Assembly (NCBI RefSeq): GCF_036588685.1
Contig: NC_086380.1
Location: 35,292,692 to 35,356,691, forward strand
Reading direction: 5' to 3'
DNA: 64,000 nucleotides
DNA from: Mytilus trossulus
Taxonomy: Eukaryota > Mollusca > Bivalvia > Mytilida > Mytilidae
Below, in pieces: positions 34,914 through 47,194 of the stretch (its first letter is position 1; every line of letters starts with the position of its first letter). Below the pieces are notes generated by a model that saw only the letters and a program-made list of their open reading frames with translations, did no database searches and was not told where the DNA came from. The position numbers and the translations under genes are program-made.

Positions 34914-37900
34914 CTAAAAATAAAAAAAAGTTTATACAATTTTTGGTAGTTTTGCTTTTGTCATATTATAACGTTCTGATGTTATGTACATAGATCATGT
35001 AGATCTTCCCGCAAAGATAGTCTTGCTGTTAACAACGTGTTTGTTAAGTCCAATTTAAAACCGTTTTGTCTAAACTTATAAAATGCAATAATTTGAAAAG
35101 AGGTTTGTTTAAGTTTCAGTCAAATTGTATAATGTCGAAGGTCACTGGTTAAAAGACGACACGCGTGCTGACGGTAATCTAATCATATAGCATCTAGATG
35201 AATTTATTATTAATGTGTTTTCTAATTCATTAATACTGGTTAAAATTTCGAGAAAGTAAAAAAAAAAATGGTAGAACTACTGATTGTGCAGCGTCATATA
35301 TTCCGTTGATATTTTAAACTTTCAAAACTTATATCAAATGAATGAATATGACCTTTGCCATGTACTCGACCGAAAAGCTACATATTCAAATACATATTAT
35401 TATCAACAAGTTATCAAAGAAGACTAATATATTTATTTGTTTATATATAACGAAAATACCGGCAACTATCAGATTGAAATATTTGCTTGGATCACATTTT
35501 AAATGGACCTAATTCCTCTACCACCCCAACCCCCCGCCCAAGAAAACAAAATACAAGAAAAAAGCAATCAAAGAGGTGTTGGAAGGATCCAACTTTTTTC
35601 TAGCTTTATGGACGCCAGCTACACTTGTTTGAACGTTATGAAAATTGTCTGGCATATATGAGATCAACCAACTGTTTTCAATGTGTTCTCCGTTGCATCA
35701 ATCATACTCTCCTCATCTTGATAATGACAACCACCGAATGTGGATTAAACACCAGCATTCCTGTGACAACTCGTACTGTAGTGAAGAAAGAAATTTGTGT
35801 TGATCGATCCTCGGTTAGTGTTTTGAACGGTAATCTACTATTTTTTATCCTGTTTTGGGCTGATGATTTTTTGTTTAACTCTGTTGATTGCCCCTTGGTA
35901 TCCTTTGTGATGTATTACCCATAAAACTACGTTTTTACCTTCAAAAGGTGAGATGATATCCCCGGATAATTATCAGTGGATCTTGACTTCCAGGTTTGTA
36001 CGTCTGCCTTCAACATCTTGTAACATTGCCGGCGACATTGATTCCCCGTATCTAATCCTTTCATTAGCTCCTTCTCTGCTTTAGAGTGGGAGACATTCCA
36101 AAATTCACCCCCTTTTGGGACCATGTGGGTTCCGACGTTGTTAATTCTATCTATTGTACTTTTCGGTAGAACTTTACTTGTGTCAGGACGAGGCCAACCA
36201 TACACACCCACTGATACATGTTTGTCACCAATCGTTGCAGTGACGTCTATATTGATATCGTGTTTCCCTTTTGAACCTGTTTTGGTCAATGTCAGTGCTG
36301 GACCATGAGCATTTCTAGAAATATGCACATCTGAATAAAATAAGCAAATCATTTTAAAGGTGGATATTTTTCAGACATTTGAGTTTTGTTAAATCCCTTT
36401 TTTCTATTTCCCTTTAACAAATAAATTATTGACAAATAAAATACATGATTTATGGGTTTTTTTAATTGACTCTAGACGGTGTTTGACACTTTGAAAGCTA
36501 ATCACGAAGAGTGTTCAGTAAGTACCTTTAAGGTTCAAGGATTTGATGGCAGTGTTCATCTTGCTGTAAAGATCCTCCTGGACTTTTCTAGGTATGATGT
36601 CCCCATTATGCGTCACTTTACTTGCCATATTTGCATTCCCCTCAGCCTTAACAGCAGCATATCCGATAGGTATATGGTTCTGTTTACCTTTGGGAAGGGC
36701 AGTAATTTCTCTTCTCACATTTAAGTTGTCTGGAGATGCACTCTTAAAAAGAGTTTTCAATAATGCAATATATATTATTTCAATTCCCCATCCTTTTTAA
36801 AAAAATGTTTCGTTAAACATTGCTGGAAAATCTAAGTCTAAATAAATTGAATGATGATATGACTTATTTATCAAACTCAGTCGTAGAATTGCATATCTAT
36901 GTATCAGATACAATTAATTTTGACACTTGCTACATTTACTATATTTTGAAAAAGGATAAAGTCATGGGACTATTTCCTTGATGTGCAATGAAAAAATACC
37001 TTGAAAATACTAACGGGAGGTATCTATTTGACCATGTTGACTGCACTTGTGTCTTTTGTACTATAATTTGTCTGTTTGTCTTTAAATGTTTAGCCATAGT
37101 GTTGCAAGAGTTTTTTTCGATCTATAAAGCTATGAGTTTGAATGTCTTTCTGGTATCTTTCGCTCCTCTTTTACAGGATTAACGGTATGCTGCTGGTTTA
37201 TACTTGTCTGTATTGCTGCGTTAAATGCGAAATACAGTTTTTGAATATTTACCTTTGGGTCACGTGGGTTCAAATTATCTTTGTAGGTATACTTTACTGT
37301 CCCTTTAGTCTTGACGTCAGCCACAGGGATGTTCAAAGCAATGTTCACGTCAAATTCGTCGGCTTTGTTTATTTTGGTTCTTGTAGCATGACTTCCTGCT
37401 TTCCTGATATCACTACTGTATATTTTACCATCCTCTTGTTTGCGAACATGATCCATTATTTGGTTTAAAGTGTCACGACACTTTCCAACACTTTCCTTAC
37501 GATCATCTTTGCTAACCATGACATTTTTTTTGTAAAATGCATCATAGTATTCTCCTTTACTTTTATATTTTGCATCTGTGATATTCAAGTTATCTTGTTT
37601 ATCGCGAATATGTTGAGCAAGACCATCTGCCGATTTACATGTTTTCCCACAATCACACTGATTCGGCGGTTTAGTATAATCATGAAGTTTATCCCTCTTA
37701 TGATCGTTTAATGCACCATTTGTTTCAAATGACCGACAGCAACATGAGCATGGATTTTCTTTCATGTTTTCCTTCATTGTTTTCTCGTGTGATTTTAATT
37801 CTTCTTCAGAAGTAAACTTGTATCCACAACCACAACCGTGTGTTCCATGATTCATGGCGGTGTGACATGTTTGCTGTGCTGCGCTCCGAAATCTAGTCTC

Positions 37901-37921
37901 TCCACAAACTGGGCATGCCAT
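34662..37921 (-). CDS. cGLR: cGAS-like receptor (Mab-21 nucleotidyltransferase) with N-terminal zinc fingers (4 exons)
   Basis: Exons 37253-37921, 36526-36742, 35939-36330 and 34662-34913 join (phases 0, 1, 0; GT-AG) into 509 residues. Residues 1-110 hold four Cys/His clusters: C3-C6-H20-H25, C30-C32-H45, C58-C61-H74-H80 and C89-C91-H104. From about 120 the cGAS/Mab-21 fold follows: the active-site G176-S177, then Glu189 and Asp191 in EFDV, GPALTL (305-310), Asp324 in INIDV, WNVSHSKAEKEL (373-384), CRRQCYKMLK and the C-terminal YWNQKNI...YFHP segment. All three metal-binding acidic residues are present, so catalysis is predicted. cGLRs make cyclic nucleotide signals after binding nucleic acid and act through STING. 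The CC/H zinc-ribbon insert of vertebrate cGAS is absent before C394. An in-frame TAG 12 bases before the ATG, with A at -3 and G at +4, supports the start. Ligand and product are unknown. Confidence 0.93.
35939..36330 (-). CDS. cGLR: cGLR exon 3
   Basis: Completes Asp296 and runs to Lys426. Acceptor TTTTATTCAG, donor TTGAAG|GTAAAA. It carries Asp324, the third predicted metal ligand, and the WNVSHSKAEKEL motif. The intron after it (34914-35938) has no recognised feature. Confidence 0.93.
36526..36742 (-). CDS. cGLR: cGLR exon 2
   Basis: Residues 224-295 plus one base, from a CTTTTTAAG acceptor to a TTAAAG|GTACTT donor. It covers the less conserved core section after the EFD motif. Confidence 0.88.
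37253..37921 (-). CDS. cGLR: cGLR exon 1 (zinc fingers and catalytic GS/EFD)
   Basis: Residues 1-223. One exon encodes both the zinc-finger block and the first catalytic motifs, so the fusion does not depend on a splice guess. Donor CCAAAG|GTAAAT. A TTTCAG shortly upstream at about 37940 may be an acceptor for a 5' untranslated intron. Confidence 0.95.
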
Positions 37922-38464
37922 GTTTTTACGATGCTATTCTGAAATTGTAATGCTCATATGCTATTTATATGAAAGGAATAAATTTAATTGCGTTTTCTAT
38001 AATTTGTTTTCTTTGTTGGGTGTTTTGTTAAATATATCGCATCGTGCTATGAATAAATAATTAGAATACAGTGAAAGTGTGCATTAGCAAGTAACTTTTT
38101 ATAAAACACAATATGCAGAAAGGATAATTATGTTTAAATTGAAATACAATGAACTTTAAATAATGACGTTACTTACACAAACTTCAATTTGAATAAAACA
38201 AAAAAATGATACATATCATTTTTTTAAAATCATTGATGAGAGCTTCGAACTGTTTACTCTAAGTTACTTTTGGCGTCTAATCATAGGCTTCTTCATACTG
38301 ATTTAATAAAAAAAAAAATGGTTGCTTTATATTTTTGCCTGAATAAGAGAGATAAATATCAACTTCCGGTTCTTAAAAAATGACGCTTCCAGTCACACAT
38401 GATAGCTTATACTATGTAGATAAACAATTCAATTAATTGTTTTTATTGCTTCCATAATCTCGCT

Positions 38465-38900
38465 TGCCAGAGGCCTGTGTGAGATTTGGAAATCACTTGA
38501 CGTTGGTCGTCTGTCGTTGTCACTCGTTTTCGAATGTCGTCTTTGTTAAATTTTACATAGAATATCTTCTCTTAAACTACTTGGTCATTTTTTTCAAAGT
38601 TCATAAAAATAATCAATGGGTTACGTAGTTGACAAAATGTGTCCAATGACCCTGCCTGTCGAAGTTATTGGCCTTAAATGACGATGTATGTTTTGGGCAT
38701 TTAAGCCTAAAATCTTGAAAACTATAATAATAGTTAGATAAAAACTTAAAAACAAGAAATCAATCAGCAAGATATGATCTACAAATAGGTCTACATTATT
38801 AAAATAGTCAATTAACTCGTGATTATGGTAACCCCCATTTAATGATGATTTTGACCATGACGTGGCACTTAGTGGAAATACAGATGACCAACACGGATTT
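38465..38900 (+). repeat. Diverged family F repeat
   Basis: Same order of phrases as 10771-11320 (TTGTCACTCG-type start, AGAATATCTTCTCTTAAACTA, ATGTGTCCAATGACCCTGCC). The flank 37922-38464, upstream of the cGLR gene, has no recognised element. Confidence 0.55.
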
Positions 38901-40007
38901 TTTTAGAGCCTTTTGTTTTCAAAATCGATAAATATGGTAAAATACAATATCATACAATAAGTTTATTCTAAAATACATATTAAGGATGTACTTTTCTGAC
39001 GTTTCAGTCTCGTTGAAATCTCATTCTGGAAATCTTTCTAAAATATGTGATACAAGTGGAAAATATCAATGAATTTAAATGTAATAACATCAAAGTTACT
39101 CTGTGAAAAAATTGAGTATTTTCAATTAGTAGTTTTTGAGTCATTAATTTTTCATTTTGTTTTGCCAACATATTGAGAAATTTGTCGAGGGATACAAATT
39201 TTGTTTTTTCAGGAACATGCACATTCTACATCCCTTTTACGTTTTCAAATATCTAAGATATGCATTTGTTCAAGCATTTATATGGAAATTGTACTTAAAA
39301 CGGAGAAAAATCACAAATCTACAAAATTGACAACATGGTAAATTTGACACAAAAAAAGGCTTCAAAATATGATAAATATTTCTTATATTAACACCTACCT
39401 ATAGTTGTTTAAGTTTAAATTTAAGATTGGTCCCCTTTATCTTTAATGAAAGTATGACAAAATGTTTAATTGTGGAATTGTAATTTTTTTCATGATATAG
39501 GCCCAAAAATATGTAAAATTGGATAAAAAATGGGGAAACCATAAAAATTGGGTACTTTCAAATAGCCGTAGAGGAAAAAAAGAAGTGCACCAACATATGA
39601 ATTTTTACAGTCATATAAACCAAAAAATCAGACATTTTTGGATTATCAGAGGTGAACATCCGTTTTAATACGATAGAAGAATACCTTTGCAGTTAAATGT
39701 ATATAAGGCCTACAATTGTAGAAATGTAATGCATTGTCTTTGTAACGTTAACAATATGGAACTATAACACAACAAAATTGAAATTTTAGAAGTTGATCAA
39801 TCCATTTGTATGAAGAAAAAAAATATGCATGCCTTATAATATTGCAATTAAATTTAAAAAAAAAACAAAAAACAAAAAACAAACTTTGAAACTTTGAAAG
39901 CATTGTCTCTATAACATGAACAGAAACGAACTATACAAACAGCAACATTTGAAATAGTTGTAGTTGATCTATCTTTTTGTATAAATAAAATAAACTGATT
40001 TTAGAAT
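38900..40007. other. AT-rich intergenic sequence
   Basis: No gene, no clear repeat; an A/C-rich simple stretch at about 39853-39880. Confidence 0.5.
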
Positions 40008-40300
40008 ATGTGGTATGAGTGCTAATGAGATAACTCTCCATCCAAGTCACAATTTGTAAAAGAAGCCCGTTATAGGTCAAATCGTAAGTATGGTCTTCAA
40101 CACGGAGCATCGGCTCACATCGAACAGCAAGCAAGTGTAAAACTGTTAAAACAGCAAAGCTAATTGTATAATCTGTTAAAAAAAGACGAGAAACGAGAAT
40201 CACTGATGAACAACATCAACAAACGACAACCACTGAACATCAGGTCCCAGGTTTGAGACAGGTGCAACCAATTGTAGCGGGCTCAGACGTTTTAACATGT
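40008..40300 (+). repeat. Family A repeat with family B tail
   Basis: ATGTGGTATGAGTGCTAATG, GGTCTTCAACACGGAGCATC, ACGAGAAACGAGAATCAC, then CAACAAACGACAACCACTGA and AGACAGGTGCAACCA. A reversed AGGCAACAGTAG-type repeat follows at 40385-40465. Confidence 0.8.
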
Positions 40301-40498
40301 ACCAACCTTCACCCGTATCTGAAATAGTAGTTTGACATCAAAAGATAGAATGACACACCATGAAATATTTTTTGAAATAGCTTTTAGTTTGTAACCCGTT
40401 TTTTTTTTCTCAATCGATTTATGGATTTCGAACAGCGGTTTACTACTGTTGCCTTTATTTAACCCAGGCAAAAGACATATTAACACTAACAAGGGATA

Positions 40499-41440
40499 TA
40501 GTCCAGTCAAACTAAGATTTAACCTCAAACTAATAGCAACAGAAAATGTTTTAGTTCTAATCTATAGCATTATGCCCTTTATATACACAGAAAAAAGTCC
40601 CATAAAATCTAACTTGAGGAAAACGCAAAACCAACATTTTTAATTTCCTATGGAAATAAACATTGGAAGGGGAGATAACTCTTACAAAAATGAGTCTTTT
40701 TTGGTAAGTTTTTGGTTGTTTTTCTTGAAATTTAGGTATCGTATGATACTTTGATGGGGTTGTTAGTTTGTATTTGACTAAATTATATAATCTTCTACTC
40801 ATGAAATGTACAAAACCGAAATGTTACGAGTAGTTTTATTTTTTTCGTGCATTTTTCATTAAAGGAAATTGCAAATTTGAAGCTTTGTGACCATTTTGAA
40901 AAAAATAATGTGAAAATTTGGTATTGTTTATACCTTCATATTATATTTTTTCAGCAACTTACCTATCTTAAGAAACTTCCAACAACAAAAAGAAGAATAC
41001 ATGCTTAATTATTTTGATTAAATTTGCGATTCTTTACCTTGACACGTTGAAAAATTCAATAAATGGTGAACTAATGAATTATAAAATCGAGATTATAGCT
41101 TGATAAAAGATATGAAAACACCTTTAGAGTTGTTTGTTATACTCTTAAGACCACTAAAAATCAAGAATAAATACATTCTGATGAACAGAAGCGGTACAAA
41201 TATAATTTTGTATCAATTTTAATTGAAATTTCTGCCTTTTTTGCAAGAGTTATCTCCCTTTTCAATGCAAATCTCCATAGGAATTTTAAATGGTGATTTT
41301 TTTAGTCTTCCTTAAGTTAGATTTTATGGGACTTTTGTCTGTGTATATTTGGGGTATAATGCTAAAGATTACAACTTTAAAATCTTCTGTTGCAATTACT
41401 TTCGGGTTAGGGTCAAATTTATGCTAGATTGACTGGACTA
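40499..41440. mobile_element. Foldback element with long (~190 bp) terminal inverted repeats
   Basis: The left arm 40499-40690 matches the reverse complement of 41243-41440: TAGTCCAGTCAA, AGCAACAGAA, AGCATTAT, ATATACACAGA, AAAAGTCCCATAAAATCTAA, TTCCTATGGA and GGGAGATAACTCTT in the same order. Total length 942 bp, no coding region. Both outer ends read TAGTCCAG, flanked by TA. Confidence 0.8.
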
Positions 41441-41671
41441 ATAATACACTGAACGAATAAATTTGATTGATGATACGATGTAAATATCAAGTGAATAGAA
41501 TAGAGGATGAGATGTTAAACAATATCATAAAGACAACCAAACGTTGGACAAATGCAGGCAAATAAAATGATGTACAAATGTACACAGGTAAATGAAACTC
41601 ATTTCGTTATAAGGAATACAGTAATATGGAATACGGAAATATTTTTCAACAGATAAACTAAATTTGTCGCT

Positions 41672-43779
41672 CATAGTACAAAAACAGAAGAAGAAAAAAA
41701 TGCTTATGCAGCAAAAATACTGCAATCTGATTGGTTAATTACCCTTGTGTAAATAACATCCCAACCTGGTCTACCCAAGGATAAATAAAATTTTGCCAAA
41801 ATTTAAAAAAAAAGAAAAGTTTGATAAAATTAAGAATTATCAAATAATAATAAAATGTATTAAAAAAAAAAATTGAGGACGAAAAAAATTTATTTTTTTT
41901 CTAAAAAATTCAAAAGAATATCTAAAATTCACTGAATTTTTCCCAAAATAAAGAAAAAGTATTTGACAATGCGCAGCAATATCAACTTAAAAAAAATGAT
42001 ACACTGAAATTTTTTTATTACCATTTTTAAATTTTACATCCTAGTTTAAAGATGAATAAAGGAATTGTTCATGAAAAATAAATTCGTTATATTGGTGTCA
42101 TCAGGACTGTACGGAATTTTACACTTTTTTGTCGCCCCAGGGTGTATGAATTTTCAACAACGGTGTAAAATTCTGTACACCACTGATTACACCAAGATAA
42201 CTAATAATATTCATACCAAACACTTACCTAAGCTGGTATAATACGCATGCCTTAATGTATTGCAATGGGTATGAATGTAAAAAGTGATGTTTTCGAAAAA
42301 GCATATCATGCTTTATTAAGAATTGATACACAGATTAATGTATTATTTGGTGTATTTTGACACTTTTTTATTTTGTTTTTTGAAATTGGTCCATACATGT
42401 ATTTGAAAGTAATGTGTAATTTAATAATTCGCTGTTATATGTCTTTGGTCAGTTACACTATAATGATCAGCAATAATTAAGGCCATTGTTACAGACATTG
42501 GACATAAATTTGGGTCAGTATGAAACCAACCAACTAATTGAAATACAGTTGAACTTATATGAATCTTTAAGTGGTTGTTAAATTACTTTCAGTACACACT
42601 TTTTTCTTCATTCTATGCCCATTCTATTTGAGCAGTCAAAATGTGTGGACTGTATATTAACATGTCATTTACAGTTAATGACCCGATATCACTTTAATCA
42701 TTATTATTCAGTTGCCAGAACAACTATACTGTACTTGTAGTTTTTTTTCGCGGGTACTTTTTTTCGCGAATTGTGTATTTCAAAATACATTTGCGGGTAT
42801 TTATTTTCAGGATTTTATAAATATTGCTTTCACTTGAAAAGTTTGATTTACATTCGCGTGTATTTATTTTAACGATAATAAATCAACCGCCGAATTCGTG
42901 AAAAGAAATACACCGCAGTATTTAATTATCCATGATATCTTTTCCAATGTAAACAAACGAAATTCTTCTCGACAATTTTTGAAAAATATATTTCAAATGT
43001 TTCAATTGCTTTTAAAAACTGTTATGCTTATTCAAGTTCTTGTAGATATTTTAGTCCATAGTCAAACGAATTCGTTCGCCATCGGTTTCATCATATCATA
43101 TTTTGTTGTGTTATGATATCAATACTACGCAAGCTATGAGGACTTTTTGGTAAAAAAGGGGGGATTCCCAAATACAAATATCAAATAAATAACAATTAAG
43201 ATTTTTCTTCTTGAATGCAGTATACAGACAATAAAAGTGTATTGACTTGACATATCAATGATATAAGAAGTCGGCCCGAAACGGGATTTGAAGCTCGACA
43301 GAGTCACGTTTTTTCCTGTTTCTAAGCCTCATCTTGATGTCAAGTTAATACACTATCATTGTCTATATATTTGCTCCTCCCACTTCATTCGTGTGATAAA
43401 ATATTTGAATAAGGCAAATAACAGATTATATATACGAACCTTACATGCAAGTCGAACAGAAGGAAGTAAATTCAAATTACATTATACGTGGCCATATCTG
43501 ATATGTGCATTTAATTACCATATTTCAATTGAATGATATGATGTAATATTGATTGAATTCGGGGTCAGGTTTTACCTTTTGTTATACATGTTAAAAGAAA
43601 GATACTGTTTGCAATATATTTATATCAAATTCATAAAATACGGTGTCATAGAAATATTCTAAATTTAGAACGATTTAGAGATTAAGATGATATTGTTTGA
43701 AAATTTCCAAAATAAGTGTAATCTTTTTAAAAAAACTTGTTTGACGTCATTTACTGTTTTTTTTTTTTTTTTTATGTCG
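41672..43779. repeat. ~2-kb tandem duplication, copy 1
   Basis: From CATAGTACAAAAACAGAAG to TTGACGTCATTTACTG. Copy 2 follows directly. Shared words along the way: GGCCATTGTTACAGACATTG, TTTGAGCAGTCAAAATG, TTCTAAATTTAGAACGATTT. Open frames in the two copies are short and have diverged from each other, so coding is not likely. Confidence 0.85.
42727..42920. mobile_element. MITE-like insertion in duplication copy 1
   Basis: A 190-bp block from CTGTACTTGT to ACACCGCAG, flanked by TA on both sides, is absent from the matching place in copy 2 (near 44840). It is rich in TTCGCG and TATTTATTTT phrases. The CTG...CAG ends and TA flanks recall the element at 10187-10396. Confidence 0.65.
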
Positions 43780-45595
43780 GTCATAGTACAAGAACAGAAG
43801 TAAAAAAAATATAATCATGCAGCAAGAAAACTGCAATCCGATTGGTTAATTAGCTCGGTGTAAATAACAACCCACCCTGGTTCACCCCAGGTTCACCAAC
43901 CGTGCGAGGGCTGTATAGCCAGTCAAGGTCGTTAAACACTTCCATTTGTTGTCACCCAAGGTTAAACAAAATTTTGCGAAAATTTAAAAAAAAAAATTTG
44001 TAGCTAAAATCAAGAATAACGAATAATGATAAAATGTAAAAAAAAAAAGGAGAAAAAAAAAGAAAAATTAATAAATTTGAGGACAAAAATAGAAAAATAA
44101 TTGAAAAAAAAAATTTCCCACAAAATTCAAAAGAAGTAAATTTTTTCTGAATTTTCCCCAAAATAAAAAAAATTAGGATTTGACAATGCGCAGCAAAATC
44201 TACTTTGAAAAATTGATAAACTTTTCATTACCATTTTTTATTTTTTTTGCGCCTCAGGGTGTAAAATTCAGTACACCCCTGATTACACCAATATAACTAA
44301 TAATATTCATACAAAACACTTACCTAAGCTGGTATATATAATATGCATGCCTTAACGTATTGTATGGGTATGAATGAAAATTGTGATGTTTTCGAAAATA
44401 TAATGCATATCATGCTGCATTAAGAATTAAAACACAGATTAATGTCTTATTTATTGTATTTTGACACTTTTGTATTTTACATTTTGAAATTGGTTCATAC
44501 ATGTATTTAAAAGTAATGTGTAATTTGATAATTCGTTGTTATATGTCTTTGGTCAATTACACTATGATGATCAGCGATAACTAAGGCCATTGTTACAGAC
44601 ATTGGACATACAGTTGGGTCAGTAGGAAAGCAACCAACTAGTTAAAAATACAGTAGAACTTATATGAATCTGTAAGTGTTGTTTAATCACTTTCAGTACA
44701 CAATTTTTTCTATATACTATGATCATTCTATTTGAGCAGTCAAAATGCGTTGACCATGTTGATTTTATATTAACATGTCATTTACAGTCACTGACCCGAT
44801 ATCAATTTTTACTCATTAATATTCAAGAACAACTTTACTAGTATTTAAGTATTCATGACGACCCTTTCAATGTTTTCCATTGAAAACAAACTTATTTCTT
44901 CTTTCCAATTTTTGAAAGAGTATATTTCATATGTTTCAATTGTTTTTTAAAAACTGTTATGCTCATTCAAGTTCTTGTAGATATTCTAGTTCATGGTTCA
45001 ACGAATTCATTCGCCATCGGTTTCAACATATCATATTGTGTTATGTTATGATATCACTACGCAAGATATTAGGCCGTTTTGATAAAAAAAAAAAGGGGGG
45101 GGGGGTTCCCAATACAAAAATCAAATAAATGACTATTAAGATTTTTCTTAGATGCAGTATTAGGACAATAATAGTGTATTGACTTGACATATCAATGATA
45201 TAAGGAGTCGACCCGAAACGGTGATAAAGCTCGACAGAGGCACGTCTTTCCCTGTTTCTAAGCCTTATTCTGATGTCAAGTCAATGCACAATCATTGTCT
45301 ATATATTTGCTCCTCCTACTTCACTCGCATTCATTTACCATTATTACAATTTAATGATATAATGTAATATTGATTGACCTCGGCGTCAGGTTTTACCTTT
45401 TGTTATATATGTTAAGAGAAGGATACTGTTTGCAATATATATATATTTATCAAATTCATAAAATATGATGTCATAGAAATATTCTAAATTTAGAACGATT
45501 TAGAGATTAGGATGATATTGATTGAAAATTTCCAATGCAAGTGTAAGCTTTTTTTAAAAAACTTGCTTGACGTCATTTACTGTTCTTTTATTTTA
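43780..45595. repeat. ~2-kb tandem duplication, copy 2
   Basis: Starts CATAGTACAAGAACAGAAG and ends TTGACGTCATTTACTG, in the same orientation as copy 1. Each copy has a pair of 13-base inverted arms (ATTGACTTGACAT and its partner) about 85 bases apart: 43241/43337 and 45178/45273. Confidence 0.85.
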
Positions 45596-45749
45596 TTTCA
45601 GCCGAGCTATAGGGCCAAGTGTTTTCTTGACTTGACGATCGTCTGTCGTCTTCTTCTATTTCTACGTCCGATATTCAATCTCAATAATCGATTAGAGGGC
45701 GAAAAATAAAGGTTAATGCATGTAATGTTAGAAGATAGCCTACATATAT

Positions 45750-47194
45750 GTTAGACTCAGATCGACGTCCGGCCTCTAATCGACGTCCGTTCCTCAAATC
45801 GACGTCCATTTCTCAAATCGACGTCCAAATCTGACGTCACATTCTCAAATGGACGTCCAATATTTTGATACTCTAATTTACGTCCAATGTGACGGCATTA
45901 CTTGCCAAATCTACGCCCGATTGATTGTTTTCGTCTTAAATCAATGTCCATTATCAATAAATAATAAATTATTGGTCACAGATAAGGCTTTTAGTTTTTT
46001 TCATTTGAATTGATTTACACTGTCATTTCGGGGCCTTTTATAGTTGACTATGCGATATGGGCTTTACGCATTGTTGAAGGCCGTATAGTGACCTACACTT
46101 GTGGAGAGTTGGCTAATTTGCAATCATACCACATCATCTTTTTTATATCAATTGTTTACACTTATACATGTACATAATTTTTTTTTCAACCCGAAATAGG
46201 TATCATGCATATTTAAGTTTATCTTGATAAAAAGTTAATCCAATTGATCCAAATCAAGGAGCGTGTGTCATTCCTATTCATATTAATAAATTACATGCAT
46301 GTAAATGTAGGCAATAAGAAATGAAACCCAACGACAAAGGAAGCCAAACGACATCTAGGAGCTTTATTCAGTCTTCATCCATAGACAAAATAAAGAGGCA
46401 CATCCAAGTGTTATAATTCGGGTTTTTATTTTAACAAATTACTGTGTTTTACACCAGGAGTGAAACATAAACGTAAGATAACTGGCATTATGTTTTTATG
46501 TTATGCTTTTACACCACTGTTTTATGTTAAGTGCTCCCACACATGGGTTACCCCCGACATATTCTGTGTGGGCCAGCAGTACATTGGTTTTCGATGGTTT
46601 ATATCTGTCATATTTGTTTTCCGGAATTGTTTTTAATAAATAAGACCGTTAATGTTCTTATTCAAATTGTTTACATTATTTATGTCGTGGCCTTTTTTAG
46701 CCTTTGCGGTATGGGGTTTTGTTAACAGCTGTATGGTTTATAATTGAGCTCTGGTGTATAGTTGTTCCTTTGAAAATCATACCAACCTTTGAAAAATTGA
46801 CATCACAACCTGTTTACATACTTAGTCTAGAATAATAGTTTTAAAGGAACCGACACATTTCTTATTTATTCCGTTTTTTACTTATAACTGGACTTAGTTT
46901 TTCTGCTAGATCTTATTTGTCTCACTCTCACATAATATGATATATTTGAAGGTCTAAATGTTTCAGCTGCTTTCGGTTCAGTTTAGTTTTGTATTCTGTG
47001 TCCAAAACGGACGTTGATTAGAGAAGCTAAAAATCGGACGTCGATTAGAAAATGCCAAAAAAAAAATGGACGTCGATTAGGCAGGTATAAAATTGGCTGT
47101 TGATTTGGAATGTTATTTTTTTGTGACGTCACATTTGGACGTCGATTTAATGAACGGACGTCAATTAGAGGCCGGACGTCGATCTGAGTCTAAC
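45750..47194. mobile_element. DNA transposon with subterminal GACGTC arrays
   Basis: The ends are perfect inverted repeats for about 40 bases (GTTAGACTCAGATCGACG... and its complement at 47194). Inside each end the motif TCGACGTCC, or a variant, recurs every 15-25 bases: about 45760-45920 on the left and, reversed, 47005-47190 on the right. The middle contains a reversed family A copy (46025-46145) and no transposase. Subterminal arrays of short motifs are known as transposase-binding sites in hAT-type elements; the ends may be flanked by TA, so the superfamily is open. Confidence 0.8.

Noticed and set aside
37142-37468. 108-residue plus-strand frame opposite the cGLR gene
   Set aside because: Shadow of cGLR exon 1 and its intron on the other strand.
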